A DNA stretch of 33,427 nt from Lentisphaerota bacterium (GCA_016873655.1 VGWI01000018.1:1-33427), one strand, 5' to 3'. Shown: positions 9,328 through 18,897, counted from the first letter of the stretch. A program made the numbers and translations. Notes: generated from the letters alone by a model not told the origin.

Positions 9328-10245
9328 ATGGAATCTGCAGCCCTGCCAGTTCCGGAACCTGCTCTGACGGCCATCTACACGGCCGTGTTCTGCATTGTCG
9401 CAACGGGAGTCGCCATTGATGCGATACTCCTTGTGCGCGCCGGAAGAGGCAGGTGCAAGCTGCGACGGGCCGGGCTTATCAGGCGCAGGGGCTCGCTGCT
9501 CGGACAGGACGGTCCACTGCTGCTCTCGATGCTCGCCGCCGTCTATGTTCTCCTGCTGTCCGTACTCTCCAGGAACATCGCGATTGATGAAGGTCAGCTT
9601 TTCAGGACGCTGGCCATGCAGACGCTCGGCATCCACGGCACTGCTGTTGGCGGCGCCGTCGTCCTGCTCCGCCTGCGAGCGACGTCGTGGAAGAAGGCCT
9701 TCGGGATCGGCCGACGTCAGACCGCCGCCGGAATCATGCACGGAATCGTCGCCTACCTGGCGGCCGTTCCGGCGGTGGCGGCCGGAACCGTCTTGTGGAA
9801 CATGCTGCTGGACAGGGCCGGGGTTTCACCCGGCCGGCAGGAAGTGGCTCAGGTCTTCGTCGAGACCGGCCATTCAGCCGGCGTGTACATCCTAATTGCC
9901 GCACTCGCGCTTGTCGCCGCGCCTTTCGCGGAAGAACTCGTCTTCCGCGGCGTGGCCCTCCCGCTTCTCGCGCGCATGACAACCCCCCTGCTGGCGATCG
10001 CCGCGGCATCCGTTGTCTTCGCGGCGCTGCACTTCCACATGGCATCGCTCGTGCCGTTGTTTATCATCGGATCGGCGCTCGGAACGGCCTACGTGTGCAG
10101 CGGCTCGCTCGCAGCACCCGTCACGGCCCACGCTCTGTTCAACGCGGGGAGTCTCGCCGCCTACTACGCCGTGCGCCTCTTCCCGGCACTCGAGTCAGGG
10201 GCGCTGTCTGTGCTGATGCCGGCAATGGGCATGCCCGGCCGCTAG
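9328..10245 (+). CDS. CPBP family intramembrane glutamic endopeptidase
   Basis: Multi-TM protein with motifs EELVFRGVALPLL and AALHF, and a terminal AHALFN motif. Confidence 0.9.
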   Translation: MESAALPVPEPALTAIYTAVFCIVATGVAIDAILLVRAGRGRCKLRRAGLIRRRGSLLGQDGPLLLSMLAAVYVLLLSVLSRNIAIDEGQLFRTLAMQTLGIHGTAVGGAVVLLRLRATSWKKAFGIGRRQTAAGIMHGIVAYLAAVPAVAAGTVLWNMLLDRAGVSPGRQEVAQVFVETGHSAGVYILIAALALVAAPFAEELVFRGVALPLLARMTTPLLAIAAASVVFAALHFHMASLVPLFIIGSALGTAYVCSGSLAAPVTAHALFNAGSLAAYYAVRLFPALESGALSVLMPAMGMPGR

Positions 10246-10419
10246 CGCACATTATTCATGTTCTTCGTCGCGAGAGGGCGCAGGGTGCGTCAGATCAACG
10301 GCTTGCCGAAGAGGGCCGGATGGCGGCGTGTTGACACACGTCAAAGTCGGTCATCAAGGTAAGTCGCTGAGATGGCGTATCATGTGCCCTCGCAGCAGAA
10401 GGTTCATGAATAATGCGCG
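10246..10419 (+). repeat. MITE-like repeat, copy 1 (174 bp), flanked by CTAG direct repeats
   Basis: Ends are CGCACATTATTCATG and, as reverse complement, CGCGCATTATTCATG (14/15). CTAG lies at 10242-10245 and 10420-10423. A 143-bp core is about 92% identical to the reverse complement of 26852-26995. Confidence 0.8.
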
Positions 10420-10429
10420 CTAGATTGAG

Positions 10430-11876
10430 CCTGTCGGGGGAAAAGCAAAAGTGGAAGGTGGGAGCGAGCAAAAGTGGAAAGAGGATAGAGGGAGGAAGAG
10501 CAGGATGCTGGGAGGTGGGAGGGGTTGATGGGCAGTGGGTTGTGAAAGGGAGAGGCGAGGAGGAGGCGCCCCCGAGGGGGCGAGCGCCCGTGGAGCGAGC
10601 AAAAGTGGAAAGCGGCCTATGATGGCCGCATGAAGAAACAAATTGGATCGCGGTTGGGCTTGCCGCACGTCCATGACGTGCTCAAGCAGGTTTGTGAGCA
10701 GACGATCTCGGTCGAGCAGGCGTGCGAATCCCTCGGGGTGGGCAAGAGCCGGCTCTACACGTTGCGCAGCGTATATCTGAAGGCGCGGGCGGCGGGAAAG
10801 GTCGAGGTCTGGTGTCCTGGCGTGTCCGGCGGTAACCATGCCCCGCCTTGGGGTGAGCGGGTTGTAACCTTCCTGCGATCGGCGATCCACAAGGGCTACA
10901 ACTATGCGTTCGCGGCCAGCGAGGTGGACCGTCTCTACGGTGTCGTGCTGGCCCGTTCTCAAGTCCGGCATTGGGCAATACGGGAGGGGATCTGCCCGGT
11001 CCCCAAGCCGCCGCGTCTTCCTGCCCATCTGAGGCGCTGGCAGCGGCAAGCTGTGGGTGAGCTCTGGCAGATGGATGCGACGCCGGACTATTGGTTCGGG
11101 GCTGAGGAGCCATCGTACCCCTTGCTGGATATGCTCGACGACTGCAGCCGTCTGCAAGTCGGCTGTGCGATCTACCGCCATGAGAACGTGCCTGCCTACC
11201 TGCACTTCTTCCACGACGCCTTCATGGAGTACGGCCTGCCTCTGGAGGTCTACGTCGATCAGGCCGGTATCTTCACGGGCAACAAAGAAGACAGTGTGAC
11301 CAGGATCGGGCAACGCCTGAAGTTCTACGATGTCTCGTTCGTGGTCGCCAATACCCCTGAGGCCAAGGGCAAGGTCGAGCGCATTCATCAGGTCTGGCAG
11401 GATCGCCTGCCGCCCTACTTCGCCCTGAACGGCGTGACGCCGTCTTCCGATTTGGAGGACGTCAACCGCCACATCGATGCCTTGCGTGAACACCGTAACC
11501 GGCGCGAGCGGCATCGAGAACTGGGAATGACACCGCAGACGGCCTGGGATGAAGCCACGGCACAGGGGCGCAACAAACTGCGCCCCGTGCCCAAGGAACC
11601 CTGGTGGAACTACGTCTGGTCCCTATGGCATCCCGTCACCATCGCCGTCGGCGGCCGCGTCTACTTCGCACAAGACTCTTTCCCTACTCAAGGCATCCCG
11701 GGCACCAAGGCCGTTCTCTATGAACACCTGGACGGAACCATCTCGATCCTCAGGGAACGCCCAGATAAGAAGAAGCTGCCTGTCGTTCTCTTCACCAACC
11801 GCCCTCGCTGAACACAGCTTCCTCGTTCCACTTTTGCTCGCTCCAAGAATTCCACTTTTGAAAACTCCCCGGCAGG
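10430..11876 (+). mobile_element. Insertion sequence with multi-copy end repeats and one DDE transposase (IS21/IS481/ISNCY-like)
   Basis: Imperfect terminal inverted repeats CCTGTCGGGG...CCCCGGCAGG. AGCAAAAGTGGAA-type motifs at 10444, 10467 and 10598 on the left; inverted copies at 11826 and 11850 on the right. Single transposase ORF between. Confidence 0.82.
10630..11811 (+). CDS. DDE integrase-core transposase (IS21/IS481/ISNCY-like)
   Basis: N-terminal HTH (ISVEQACESLGVGKSRLYTLR). Candidate catalytic residues in LWQMDATPDYW, VYVDQAGIF and AKGKVERIHQVWQDRLP. Confidence 0.9.
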   Translation: MKKQIGSRLGLPHVHDVLKQVCEQTISVEQACESLGVGKSRLYTLRSVYLKARAAGKVEVWCPGVSGGNHAPPWGERVVTFLRSAIHKGYNYAFAASEVDRLYGVVLARSQVRHWAIREGICPVPKPPRLPAHLRRWQRQAVGELWQMDATPDYWFGAEEPSYPLLDMLDDCSRLQVGCAIYRHENVPAYLHFFHDAFMEYGLPLEVYVDQAGIFTGNKEDSVTRIGQRLKFYDVSFVVANTPEAKGKVERIHQVWQDRLPPYFALNGVTPSSDLEDVNRHIDALREHRNRRERHRELGMTPQTAWDEATAQGRNKLRPVPKEPWWNYVWSLWHPVTIAVGGRVYFAQDSFPTQGIPGTKAVLYEHLDGTISILRERPDKKKLPVVLFTNRPR

Positions 11877-11991
11877 TGACAAGAAACCTCTTGCAGTGGG
11901 TCGTGCAAACGGCTATTTATTACGGACTTTGCAGGGAACATGGCTGCCGTTTCGCCGCACATTCAGACCTATCCGAGGTGCCTGTATAACC

Positions 11992-13962
11992 ATGGCCAAG
12001 AAGAAGACGCCGTCCGGGAAGAAGACTGTCAGCACAAGCAAGAGCGGGGAGCCGGTAGAGCGCAAACCGGTGAAGAAGCCTCCGGCTGCCCCTGCGAAGC
12101 CCGCAAGGAAGGGGACGATTGCTCCGACCGCCGCGAAGCCGAAGCCTGATTCGAAGAAGACCGTCCCTTCCTCGGCCAACTCGGAACCTGCTGCTGAAGA
12201 GACGAAAGTCCGGGAGATACGTTCCCATCACGCGCCGGTTCGTGAGCGAGATATCGAGGACGAAGCCTACGTCGAGCCGCAGGAGGATGAGTCTTCTGAA
12301 GCATCGCCCGAGGACGACGTTGAGCCCGGAGAAGCTGTTCCCACCCGCGAGGAGCGTTCTGAACGGCTCAAGGACCTGATCAAGCTTGCGGAGGATCAGG
12401 GGTACATCACCTACGACGATGTAAACGAGGTTCTTCCCGACAACGTTACGAATCCTGATGAAGTTGAATCATATCTCATGCTGCTTCGCAGTATGGATAT
12501 CGAGATAATCGAACCTTCCGCGGTGGAGAAGCACCGCAAGGACGCGGAGAAGCAGGAAAAGGCCACCCGAAAGGCCAGGCTCGATTTCTTCGACGACCCG
12601 ATCCGCATGTACCTGCACCAGATGGGGCAGGTGCCGCTCCTGACGAGAGACCAGGAGGTGGAAATCTGCAAGAGGATTGAGGACGCGGAGACCATGTGCA
12701 GAACACTCTTCAACTCCGTCGGGTTTGCGCCGTTGCTGTGCCTGGACCTCATAGACCGGCTGGAGCAGGGAAAAGAGCGTTTCGACCGCATCGTGACAGA
12801 CAAGTTCGTTGACAACCGCGACAAGTACATGGTGGCCCTGCCGAAGACGAAGGATTCGATACGCAAGACACAGACGAAGATGCGGCAGCTGTTCACAGTG
12901 GCTTGTGCGTCGAAGGGCACGAAGCAGTCCAAGGCAAAGGCAGAGAAGGCGCTCGAGGCGGAGAGGCGCCGGATGTCGTCCCTGCTGGACTCGCTCCATC
13001 TGAAGCAGAAGGTTATTGAGGCGTTGGCGGCATCGGCCGGCGAACTCTACAGGCGGTACGCCGATGTCAGCCAGGAATTCAGCCGTCTCGAATCGCAGCG
13101 CAGGAGCAAAGGCCGCGAAGCTGCCATGCGCGCACTCAAGGCGGAGATCAGGAAACTGACGGCGGACGTGTGTCTGCCTCGTGAGCAGTTCGAGGGTCAG
13201 TGTGAGCGGCTGAAGGAGGTAATGCGGAGCGGGCAGCAGGCGAGAACCGAGATGGTTGAAGCCAACCTGCGCCTTGTAATCAGTATAGTGAAGAAGTACA
13301 TGAACCGCGGGCTGTCGTTCCTGGACTTGATTCAGGAAGGCAATACAGGCTTGATGAAGGCGGTTGAGAAGTTCGAATACCGCCGCGGCTACAAGTTCAG
13401 CACCTACGCAACGTGGTGGATACGCCAGGCTGCGACCAGGGCCATAGCCGACCAGGCCAGGACGATCCGTATCCCGGTTCACATGATTGAAACGATCAAC
13501 AAGCTCCTGCGCGTTCAGAAGAAACTTGTACAGGAGCTGGGTCGCGAACCCACCCCGGAGGAAGCGGCGGCCGAGATGGAGATGCCGGTCGAGCGTGTGC
13601 GAGCCGTATACAAGATGGCGCAGCAGCCGATATCGCTGCAAAGCCCCATCGGCGACGGCGAGGACGCGCATTTCGGCGATTTCATCGAGGACAAGAGCGC
13701 CGAGAATCCATCGGAAATGACGGCCTTCAGCATGCTGAAGGAACGTTTGCAGGATGTTCTGCACACCCTTACGCCGCGCGAAAAGTCGGTTCTGGACTAC
13801 CGTTTTGGCCTTACCGACGGCTATTCGCGTACGCTGGAAGAGGTCGGCAAGCAGTTCAACGTCACGCGCGAACGCATCAGGCAGATCGAAGCCAAGGCGC
13901 TTCGGAAACTGAGGCACCCCACGCGCATGCGGAAGCTTGAAGGCTTCCTTGAAGTTAAGTAA
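11992..13962 (+). CDS. rpoD: RNA polymerase primary sigma factor (RpoD/SigA)
   Basis: Regions 1.1, 1.2, 2, 3 and 4: [92 protein letters not shown]. Start set at [11 protein letters not shown]. Confidence 0.97.
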   Translation: MAKKKTPSGKKTVSTSKSGEPVERKPVKKPPAAPAKPARKGTIAPTAAKPKPDSKKTVPSSANSEPAAEETKVREIRSHHAPVRERDIEDEAYVEPQEDESSEASPEDDVEPGEAVPTREERSERLKDLIKLAEDQGYITYDDVNEVLPDNVTNPDEVESYLMLLRSMDIEIIEPSAVEKHRKDAEKQEKATRKARLDFFDDPIRMYLHQMGQVPLLTRDQEVEICKRIEDAETMCRTLFNSVGFAPLLCLDLIDRLEQGKERFDRIVTDKFVDNRDKYMVALPKTKDSIRKTQTKMRQLFTVACASKGTKQSKAKAEKALEAERRRMSSLLDSLHLKQKVIEALAASAGELYRRYADVSQEFSRLESQRRSKGREAAMRALKAEIRKLTADVCLPREQFEGQCERLKEVMRSGQQARTEMVEANLRLVISIVKKYMNRGLSFLDLIQEGNTGLMKAVEKFEYRRGYKFSTYATWWIRQAATRAIADQARTIRIPVHMIETINKLLRVQKKLVQELGREPTPEEAAAEMEMPVERVRAVYKMAQQPISLQSPIGDGEDAHFGDFIEDKSAENPSEMTAFSMLKERLQDVLHTLTPREKSVLDYRFGLTDGYSRTLEEVGKQFNVTRERIRQIEAKALRKLRHPTRMRKLEGFLEVK

Positions 13963-13992
13963 CCCGGTTCACACCTTGAGGAGTTCTCATCA

Positions 13993-14415
13993 ATGATTGC
14001 TACGTTGTTTTACGGTATGACGTCTGTGCAGGTATCGGTTCTGGCGCTTCTTCTGGTTGTCCTGTCGTACTTCCTGGGGGTCCTGGCCGGCCGGAGATCG
14101 GCGGGCGGAGGCGGGGCCGGCCGTTCTTCAGCCGGAAGACCCGACATTGACCAGGACCTCGAGCTCTACGTCGGCAACCTGCCGTACGACACGAGCGACA
14201 GGGACCTGCAGGGCCTGTTCTCCAAGCACGGCAAAGTGACGAGCGCCCGTGTTATCCGCAACCGCGGCAGCGGCAAGTCCAAGGGCTACGGTTTTGTCGT
14301 GATGGGCTGCGCCAGGGACGTGGAAACGGCGGTAAGCGCTCTCGAAGGCTCCCAGTACAAGGGACGGAAGCTTGTCGTAAGCGAAGCCAAATCCCGGGCG
14401 CGCGACAACGAGTAA
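13993..14415 (+). CDS. RRM-domain RNA-binding protein with N-terminal transmembrane anchor
   Basis: TM segment VQVSVLALLLVVLSYFLGVLAG, Gly/Ser linker, then RRM with RNP2 (LYVGNLP) and RNP1 (KGYGFVVM). GAGGAG RBS upstream. Confidence 0.9.
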   Translation: MIATLFYGMTSVQVSVLALLLVVLSYFLGVLAGRRSAGGGGAGRSSAGRPDIDQDLELYVGNLPYDTSDRDLQGLFSKHGKVTSARVIRNRGSGKSKGYGFVVMGCARDVETAVSALEGSQYKGRKLVVSEAKSRARDNE

Positions 14416-14434
14416 CGCGCACGGAAAGACGCCG

Positions 14435-14980
14435 TCATGCGACCATTCCGGCCCTGACCCGTTCAGCCGCGGCGGGGCCGTCCGTGTGTTCGATCACCGC
14501 CAGGGCGAACTCCACTGCCGTTCCGGCGCCCTGGCTTGTCAGCACGTGCCCGTCAACCGCGACGCGTGTACCAGTCAGTTCCACGCCCTTCAGCATGCCT
14601 TCGACTGACGGGTGACAGGTGATGCGCCGGCCCGAGAGGATGCCGGCGGCCTGCAGAACCAGCGGAGCGGCGCAGATCGCGGCGACTGTCTTCCCTGCCC
14701 GGTCGAACTCCCGGACGATCCGGACGACACTTTCCGACTCCTCCATGGTTTTTGTTCCCGCCGCGCCACCGGGCAGGACCAGGACATCAAACTCATCGGG
14801 GGCGACTTCCTCCCACGGAACGTCCGGGAGAATGCGCACGCCGCGCGAACAGGTGACTGTCCGGCCGGTCAGTCCGGCCACGACAACCCGCCATCCGGCC
14901 CTGCGCAGCGTGTCTATGACGGCTACGGCCTCTAGTTCTTCCGTGCCGTCCGCGAGCGGAACGAGAACGCTTGTAGTCAT
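14435..14980 (-). CDS. DJ-1/PfpI family protein
   Basis: MTTSVLVPLADGTEELEAVAVIDTLRRAG; VLPGGAAGTKTMEES; nucleophile-elbow-like VAAICAAPLVL; ITCHPSVE; LTSQGAGTAVEFALAVIE. Confidence 0.92.
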   Translation of the reverse strand: MTTSVLVPLADGTEELEAVAVIDTLRRAGWRVVVAGLTGRTVTCSRGVRILPDVPWEEVAPDEFDVLVLPGGAAGTKTMEESESVVRIVREFDRAGKTVAAICAAPLVLQAAGILSGRRITCHPSVEGMLKGVELTGTRVAVDGHVLTSQGAGTAVEFALAVIEHTDGPAAAERVRAGMVA

Positions 14981-15132
14981 TGCTGCCTCTCCGTTCGGGA
15001 TTGTAGCCGTCGGGGCGCGGCCTTGCAGCCGAAAAAGAGGATACGGGCCTGACCCGACTTCCCCGGCGGAAGCCCGCTGAGACGGGGCGTTTGAGCTTGA
15101 AGGCCGAAGTCCCTGTCTATACCGTCCGGCGA

Positions 15133-16518
15133 ATGGACTACATAAGCACACGCGGCTTGAGTCCGGGCGCAGGTTTTTCCGACGCCGTGATGACTGGCAT
15201 GGGGCAGGACGGTGGATTGCTCCTGCCAGCGTCGATACCCGAGGTCGGCGACAGGCTGAATGCATGGCAGAACCTGTCCTATGTCGATCTCGCGTCCGAC
15301 TTGATGAGCCTCTACACGGACATTCCATCCGCCGATCTACGTCGGTTGGTGGATGAAAGCTGCGCAACTTTCCGCGATCCGGAAGTTACGCCCGTGAAGC
15401 GTGTGGGTGACGTCTGGATACTTGAGCTCTTTCACGGCCCCACGCTGGCTTTCAAGGATGTCGCGCTTCAGTTTCTAGGGCGTCTCTTCGAGCACCTGCT
15501 GAAGGAGCGCGGGGAGCTTCTGAACATAGTGGCGGCAACCAGCGGCGATACCGGAAGCGCGGCAATTCACGGTGTGCGCGGCAGGCCCGGCATGCGGATA
15601 TTCGTAATGCATCCGCAAGGAAGGGTAAGCGCTCTGCAGGAGCGCCAGATGACGAGCGTTCTGGACTCAAACGTGTTCAACGTGGCTGTTCGCGGCACTT
15701 TTGATGACTGCCAGCGGATACTCAAGACGCTGCTCGGCGACCCGGCGTACAGAAAGCAGCATTCGCTCGGCGCCGTGAACTCGATCAACTGGGCGCGTGT
15801 GCTGGCGCAGATGGTGTACTACTTCTATTCCGGTCTGAGGGTCATGAAACAGACAGGCGCAAAGACAGTCAGTTTTGCCGTGCCGACGGGTAATTTCGGC
15901 GACATTCTTTCCGGCTACTTCGCGGCGCGGATGGGTTTGCCGGTCTCCCGTCTCGTGCTGGCCACCAATGAGAACGACATACTTGACCGGTTCCTGACCA
16001 CCGGCATCTACTCCCTTGGCCAGGTGTCGGCCACGTTAAGCCCATCGATGGACATACAGGTAGCGAGCAACTTCGAACGGTATCTCTACTACCTGGTCCG
16101 TCGTGATTCCGGCCTGCTGCGTTCGCTCATGGATGCCTTTGAACGCAGGGGTTCAATGGAACTGCCCGGCGGATACGGCGAGCCGGGCGGCGGTATCTTC
16201 GTCTCGGGTTCTGCGCGGAGAGATGAAACACTGCGGACGATAAAGCGCTTCATGGAACAGCACGACTACCTGCTGGACCCGCACACCGCGGTCGGCGTTG
16301 CCGTTGGCGAGCGGCATGTCGGGGCAGAACCGATGATCTGCCTTGCGACGGCGCACCCGGCAAAGTTCCCTGATGCGATAAGGGAGGCGGTCGGCCGTGA
16401 TCTTGCTCATCACCCAATCCTCGACGGGCTTTCAGGTCTTCCGACCCGTTGCGACACCCTTCCGGCAGACGCGAACGCGGTGCGCGAATACGTTGCCGCG
16501 AGGACTGAATGTCCGTGA
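15133..16518 (+). CDS. thrC: Threonine synthase
   Basis: MDYISTRG N-terminus; LFHGPTLAFKDVALQFLG with PLP lysine; AATSGDTGSAAIHG; VPTGNFGDILSGYFAARMGLPV. Confidence 0.95.
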   Translation: MDYISTRGLSPGAGFSDAVMTGMGQDGGLLLPASIPEVGDRLNAWQNLSYVDLASDLMSLYTDIPSADLRRLVDESCATFRDPEVTPVKRVGDVWILELFHGPTLAFKDVALQFLGRLFEHLLKERGELLNIVAATSGDTGSAAIHGVRGRPGMRIFVMHPQGRVSALQERQMTSVLDSNVFNVAVRGTFDDCQRILKTLLGDPAYRKQHSLGAVNSINWARVLAQMVYYFYSGLRVMKQTGAKTVSFAVPTGNFGDILSGYFAARMGLPVSRLVLATNENDILDRFLTTGIYSLGQVSATLSPSMDIQVASNFERYLYYLVRRDSGLLRSLMDAFERRGSMELPGGYGEPGGGIFVSGSARRDETLRTIKRFMEQHDYLLDPHTAVGVAVGERHVGAEPMICLATAHPAKFPDAIREAVGRDLAHHPILDGLSGLPTRCDTLPADANAVREYVAARTECP

Positions 16519-16585
16519 AACACAAGGCTGATGCCGGCTTTTCTGTTTCTGCCGATCCGAGTGACAACAGTGAGGTCAACCCGGA

Positions 16586-18832
16586 ATGAAACACGACGCA
16601 GTCAAGTCCGGCATCGTGCGCCTTCTGCTTGAGAGCGGCAGGGCCATGAGCGCTTCCGAGCTTTCATCACGCATGGGACTGCGTGGAGCGGCCAAGAAGA
16701 AGCTACAGGGCTACCTCGTGGAACTGTCCCGTTCCGGCGCGGTAGTCCCCGCCGGGCGCAGTTCCTACTCGCTGGGCCAGGGAAATGGCGCGCTGACAGG
16801 AGAGCTTGCGATTGTACGTTCAGGCAAAGGCTACGTTGAGACGGGCCGCGGCGCCGCGGTACGGATCGAGGCGACGGACACGGGCACGGCCCTGCCGGGC
16901 GACCGTGTTCTCGTGCGGTTGGACTCTGGCGCCGGCAGCGGGCACGGGGAAACGCCCGCCGGCAAGATTGTCCGGGTCGTTGAGCGTGCCCGTCGCGACA
17001 TAGTGGGCACTCTGCGCCTCACGGACGGCGTTCTGCGGGTTGTTCCTATCGATCCGGCCTACAGACAGCCGTTTATTGTTCACAACGCTGATCCCGGAGA
17101 TGCGGGGAAGCGTGTCGTGATGCGTTTCACCAGTTGGGATGAGCGCGGGACGGATCCGCAGGGCGAGATCATCGAAGTCATGGGCGTGCCGGAGAAGGTT
17201 TCCGACGAGTCCGATGCGGCGGTACGGCATTTCGGCCTGTGCGCCGAGTTCTCCCCGGAGGCGCTGAGGGAGGCAGAACAAGCCTCGCGCCTGATGGATG
17301 ACTTCGGGACGCGAACCGACCTGAGGGGCAGGGGAATAGTGACGATTGATCCGGAAAGGGCGCGCGATTATGACGACGCGCTTTCGCTGGAGGTTCGCGA
17401 TGACGGAATGCGGGTGTTGGGGGTTCACATCGCCGACGTGTCGCACTTCGTGACTGAAGGCAGTGCGCTGGACATGGAAGCCCGTTTGAGAGGGAACAGC
17501 ACTTATCTTCCGGACAGGGTGCTTCCGATGCTTCCGGAGCAACTTTCCAACGGCGTGTGCAGTCTCAAGCCGGATTCCGACAGGCTGGCATTCTCGGCCT
17601 TCCTCGTTTTTGACGAGGATGGCGCCTTGAAAGAGAAATCGTTCGCGCGGACGGTCATCCGGTCAGCCTGCCGGCTGACATATACGCAGGCGATGGTAAT
17701 TCTTGACGGCGGCGCGGGGCCTGATGGCATGCCGCCGTTCGTTCCGTCGCTTCTTGAAGGAATCAACACGCTGTCAGGGCAGTTGAGACGAAGACGCTTC
17801 GCGGCCGGCGCGCTTAACCTCGATACGGCCGAGTGCGAGATACGGATAGGACCGGACGGGAGAATTGCCGATGTCATCTCCGTGCCCGACGACGATTCGC
17901 ACCATCTGGTTGAAGAATGCATGGTGGTGGCCAACGAGGCCGTGGCCGATGAGTTGCGGTCGGCGTCGGTTCGATACATAAGCAGGCGTCACGATCCGCC
18001 TTCTCCGCTCAAGATCGAGGCGCTTGAAGAGGAACTGTCTGAACTCGGGCTCAGGCCGGGCGACCTGCGGGACAGGCGAAGGATAGCCTCGCTTCTCAAG
18101 GAGACGCAGGATCACCCCCTGGCGCGTCACATACGCTTCGCGGTGTTGCGCAGCATGAGCAGGGCTGTCTATTCCGTGGAATCGGACGGACATTTCGGCC
18201 TGGCCAAGAAGTGTTACGCACATTTCACTTCCCCCATCAGGCGCTACCCGGACCTGACCCTGCACCGCGCGCTCGCGCGGCATCTTGCTTCGAGGGACGC
18301 GGGCAGCCGGCCTGTCGGCAGGGTGGTGAATGGGAAGTCAGGGGCAACCGACGATGACCCGCTGGCGGCCACCGCGAACCATTGCACGAAAACCGAGTAC
18401 ATGTCCGAGATGGCGGAGCGCATGGTGGACGAGATAATGAAACTGCGGTTCCTTGCTCAATCGGCGGCGTCCGACAGCCCGAGAAGTTTTGATGCGGTTG
18501 TTGTTCGAGCCACACCTTTCGGCGTCTTCGTGGAGCTTCCCGATCTTCAGATCCAGGGCCTGGTGCATGTTTCCGCCCTGTCCGGAGACCACGCGGGGTT
18601 TAACAGGAAAAACCGGTCACTGTCGGTCGGCGGGAAGGTGTACAGGCTTGGAACGAGCCTGAAGGTCCGTCCGGCGGCTGTAGATACGGAATCCAGACGT
18701 GTCGACTTCAGGCTGGAGGAGGGGCCGGCATGCACTCCGCCGCCGCGAAGGCCGGGAAAGAAGACCGGGGGCATGCGGGGTCCGAAGGGTGCGCGGAAGA
18801 GGATTCGCGGCCGCGGACAAGTCCGCGCTTGA
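16586..18832 (+). CDS. rnr: Ribonuclease R (RNase II/VacB family)
   Basis: RNB domain (GIVTIDPERARDYDDALSLE, HIADVSHFV, YAHFTSPIRRYPDLTLHRAL), C-terminal S1 domain and basic tail. Confidence 0.95.
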   Translation: MKHDAVKSGIVRLLLESGRAMSASELSSRMGLRGAAKKKLQGYLVELSRSGAVVPAGRSSYSLGQGNGALTGELAIVRSGKGYVETGRGAAVRIEATDTGTALPGDRVLVRLDSGAGSGHGETPAGKIVRVVERARRDIVGTLRLTDGVLRVVPIDPAYRQPFIVHNADPGDAGKRVVMRFTSWDERGTDPQGEIIEVMGVPEKVSDESDAAVRHFGLCAEFSPEALREAEQASRLMDDFGTRTDLRGRGIVTIDPERARDYDDALSLEVRDDGMRVLGVHIADVSHFVTEGSALDMEARLRGNSTYLPDRVLPMLPEQLSNGVCSLKPDSDRLAFSAFLVFDEDGALKEKSFARTVIRSACRLTYTQAMVILDGGAGPDGMPPFVPSLLEGINTLSGQLRRRRFAAGALNLDTAECEIRIGPDGRIADVISVPDDDSHHLVEECMVVANEAVADELRSASVRYISRRHDPPSPLKIEALEEELSELGLRPGDLRDRRRIASLLKETQDHPLARHIRFAVLRSMSRAVYSVESDGHFGLAKKCYAHFTSPIRRYPDLTLHRALARHLASRDAGSRPVGRVVNGKSGATDDDPLAATANHCTKTEYMSEMAERMVDEIMKLRFLAQSAASDSPRSFDAVVVRATPFGVFVELPDLQIQGLVHVSALSGDHAGFNRKNRSLSVGGKVYRLGTSLKVRPAAVDTESRRVDFRLEEGPACTPPPRRPGKKTGGMRGPKGARKRIRGRGQVRA

Positions 18833-18897
18833 TCCCGAAAGGGCGCGCGATCATAATCCCGCCCTCGTTTCTTGGACAGCCTTAGCGCGAGGAGACC

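Noticed and set aside
10246-10419. Interpretation of the repeat as CRISPR, retron msr/msd or an integron attC site
   Set aside because: No repeat-spacer array, reverse transcriptase or integron integrase in the window; two distant inverted copies with flanking direct repeats fit a MITE-like element better.
10413-10622. 69-aa ORF in the IS left end
   Set aside because: Composed of the end-repeat array; no RBS or recognisable domain.
11896-11991. Longer rpoD start (MGRANGYLL...)
   Set aside because: The MAKKK start has a GAGGTG-like RBS and matches typical Lys-rich sigma N-termini; the extension lies in the promoter region.
12469-13917. 482-aa minus-strand ORF over rpoD
   Set aside because: Mirror frame of an unambiguous sigma-70 gene.
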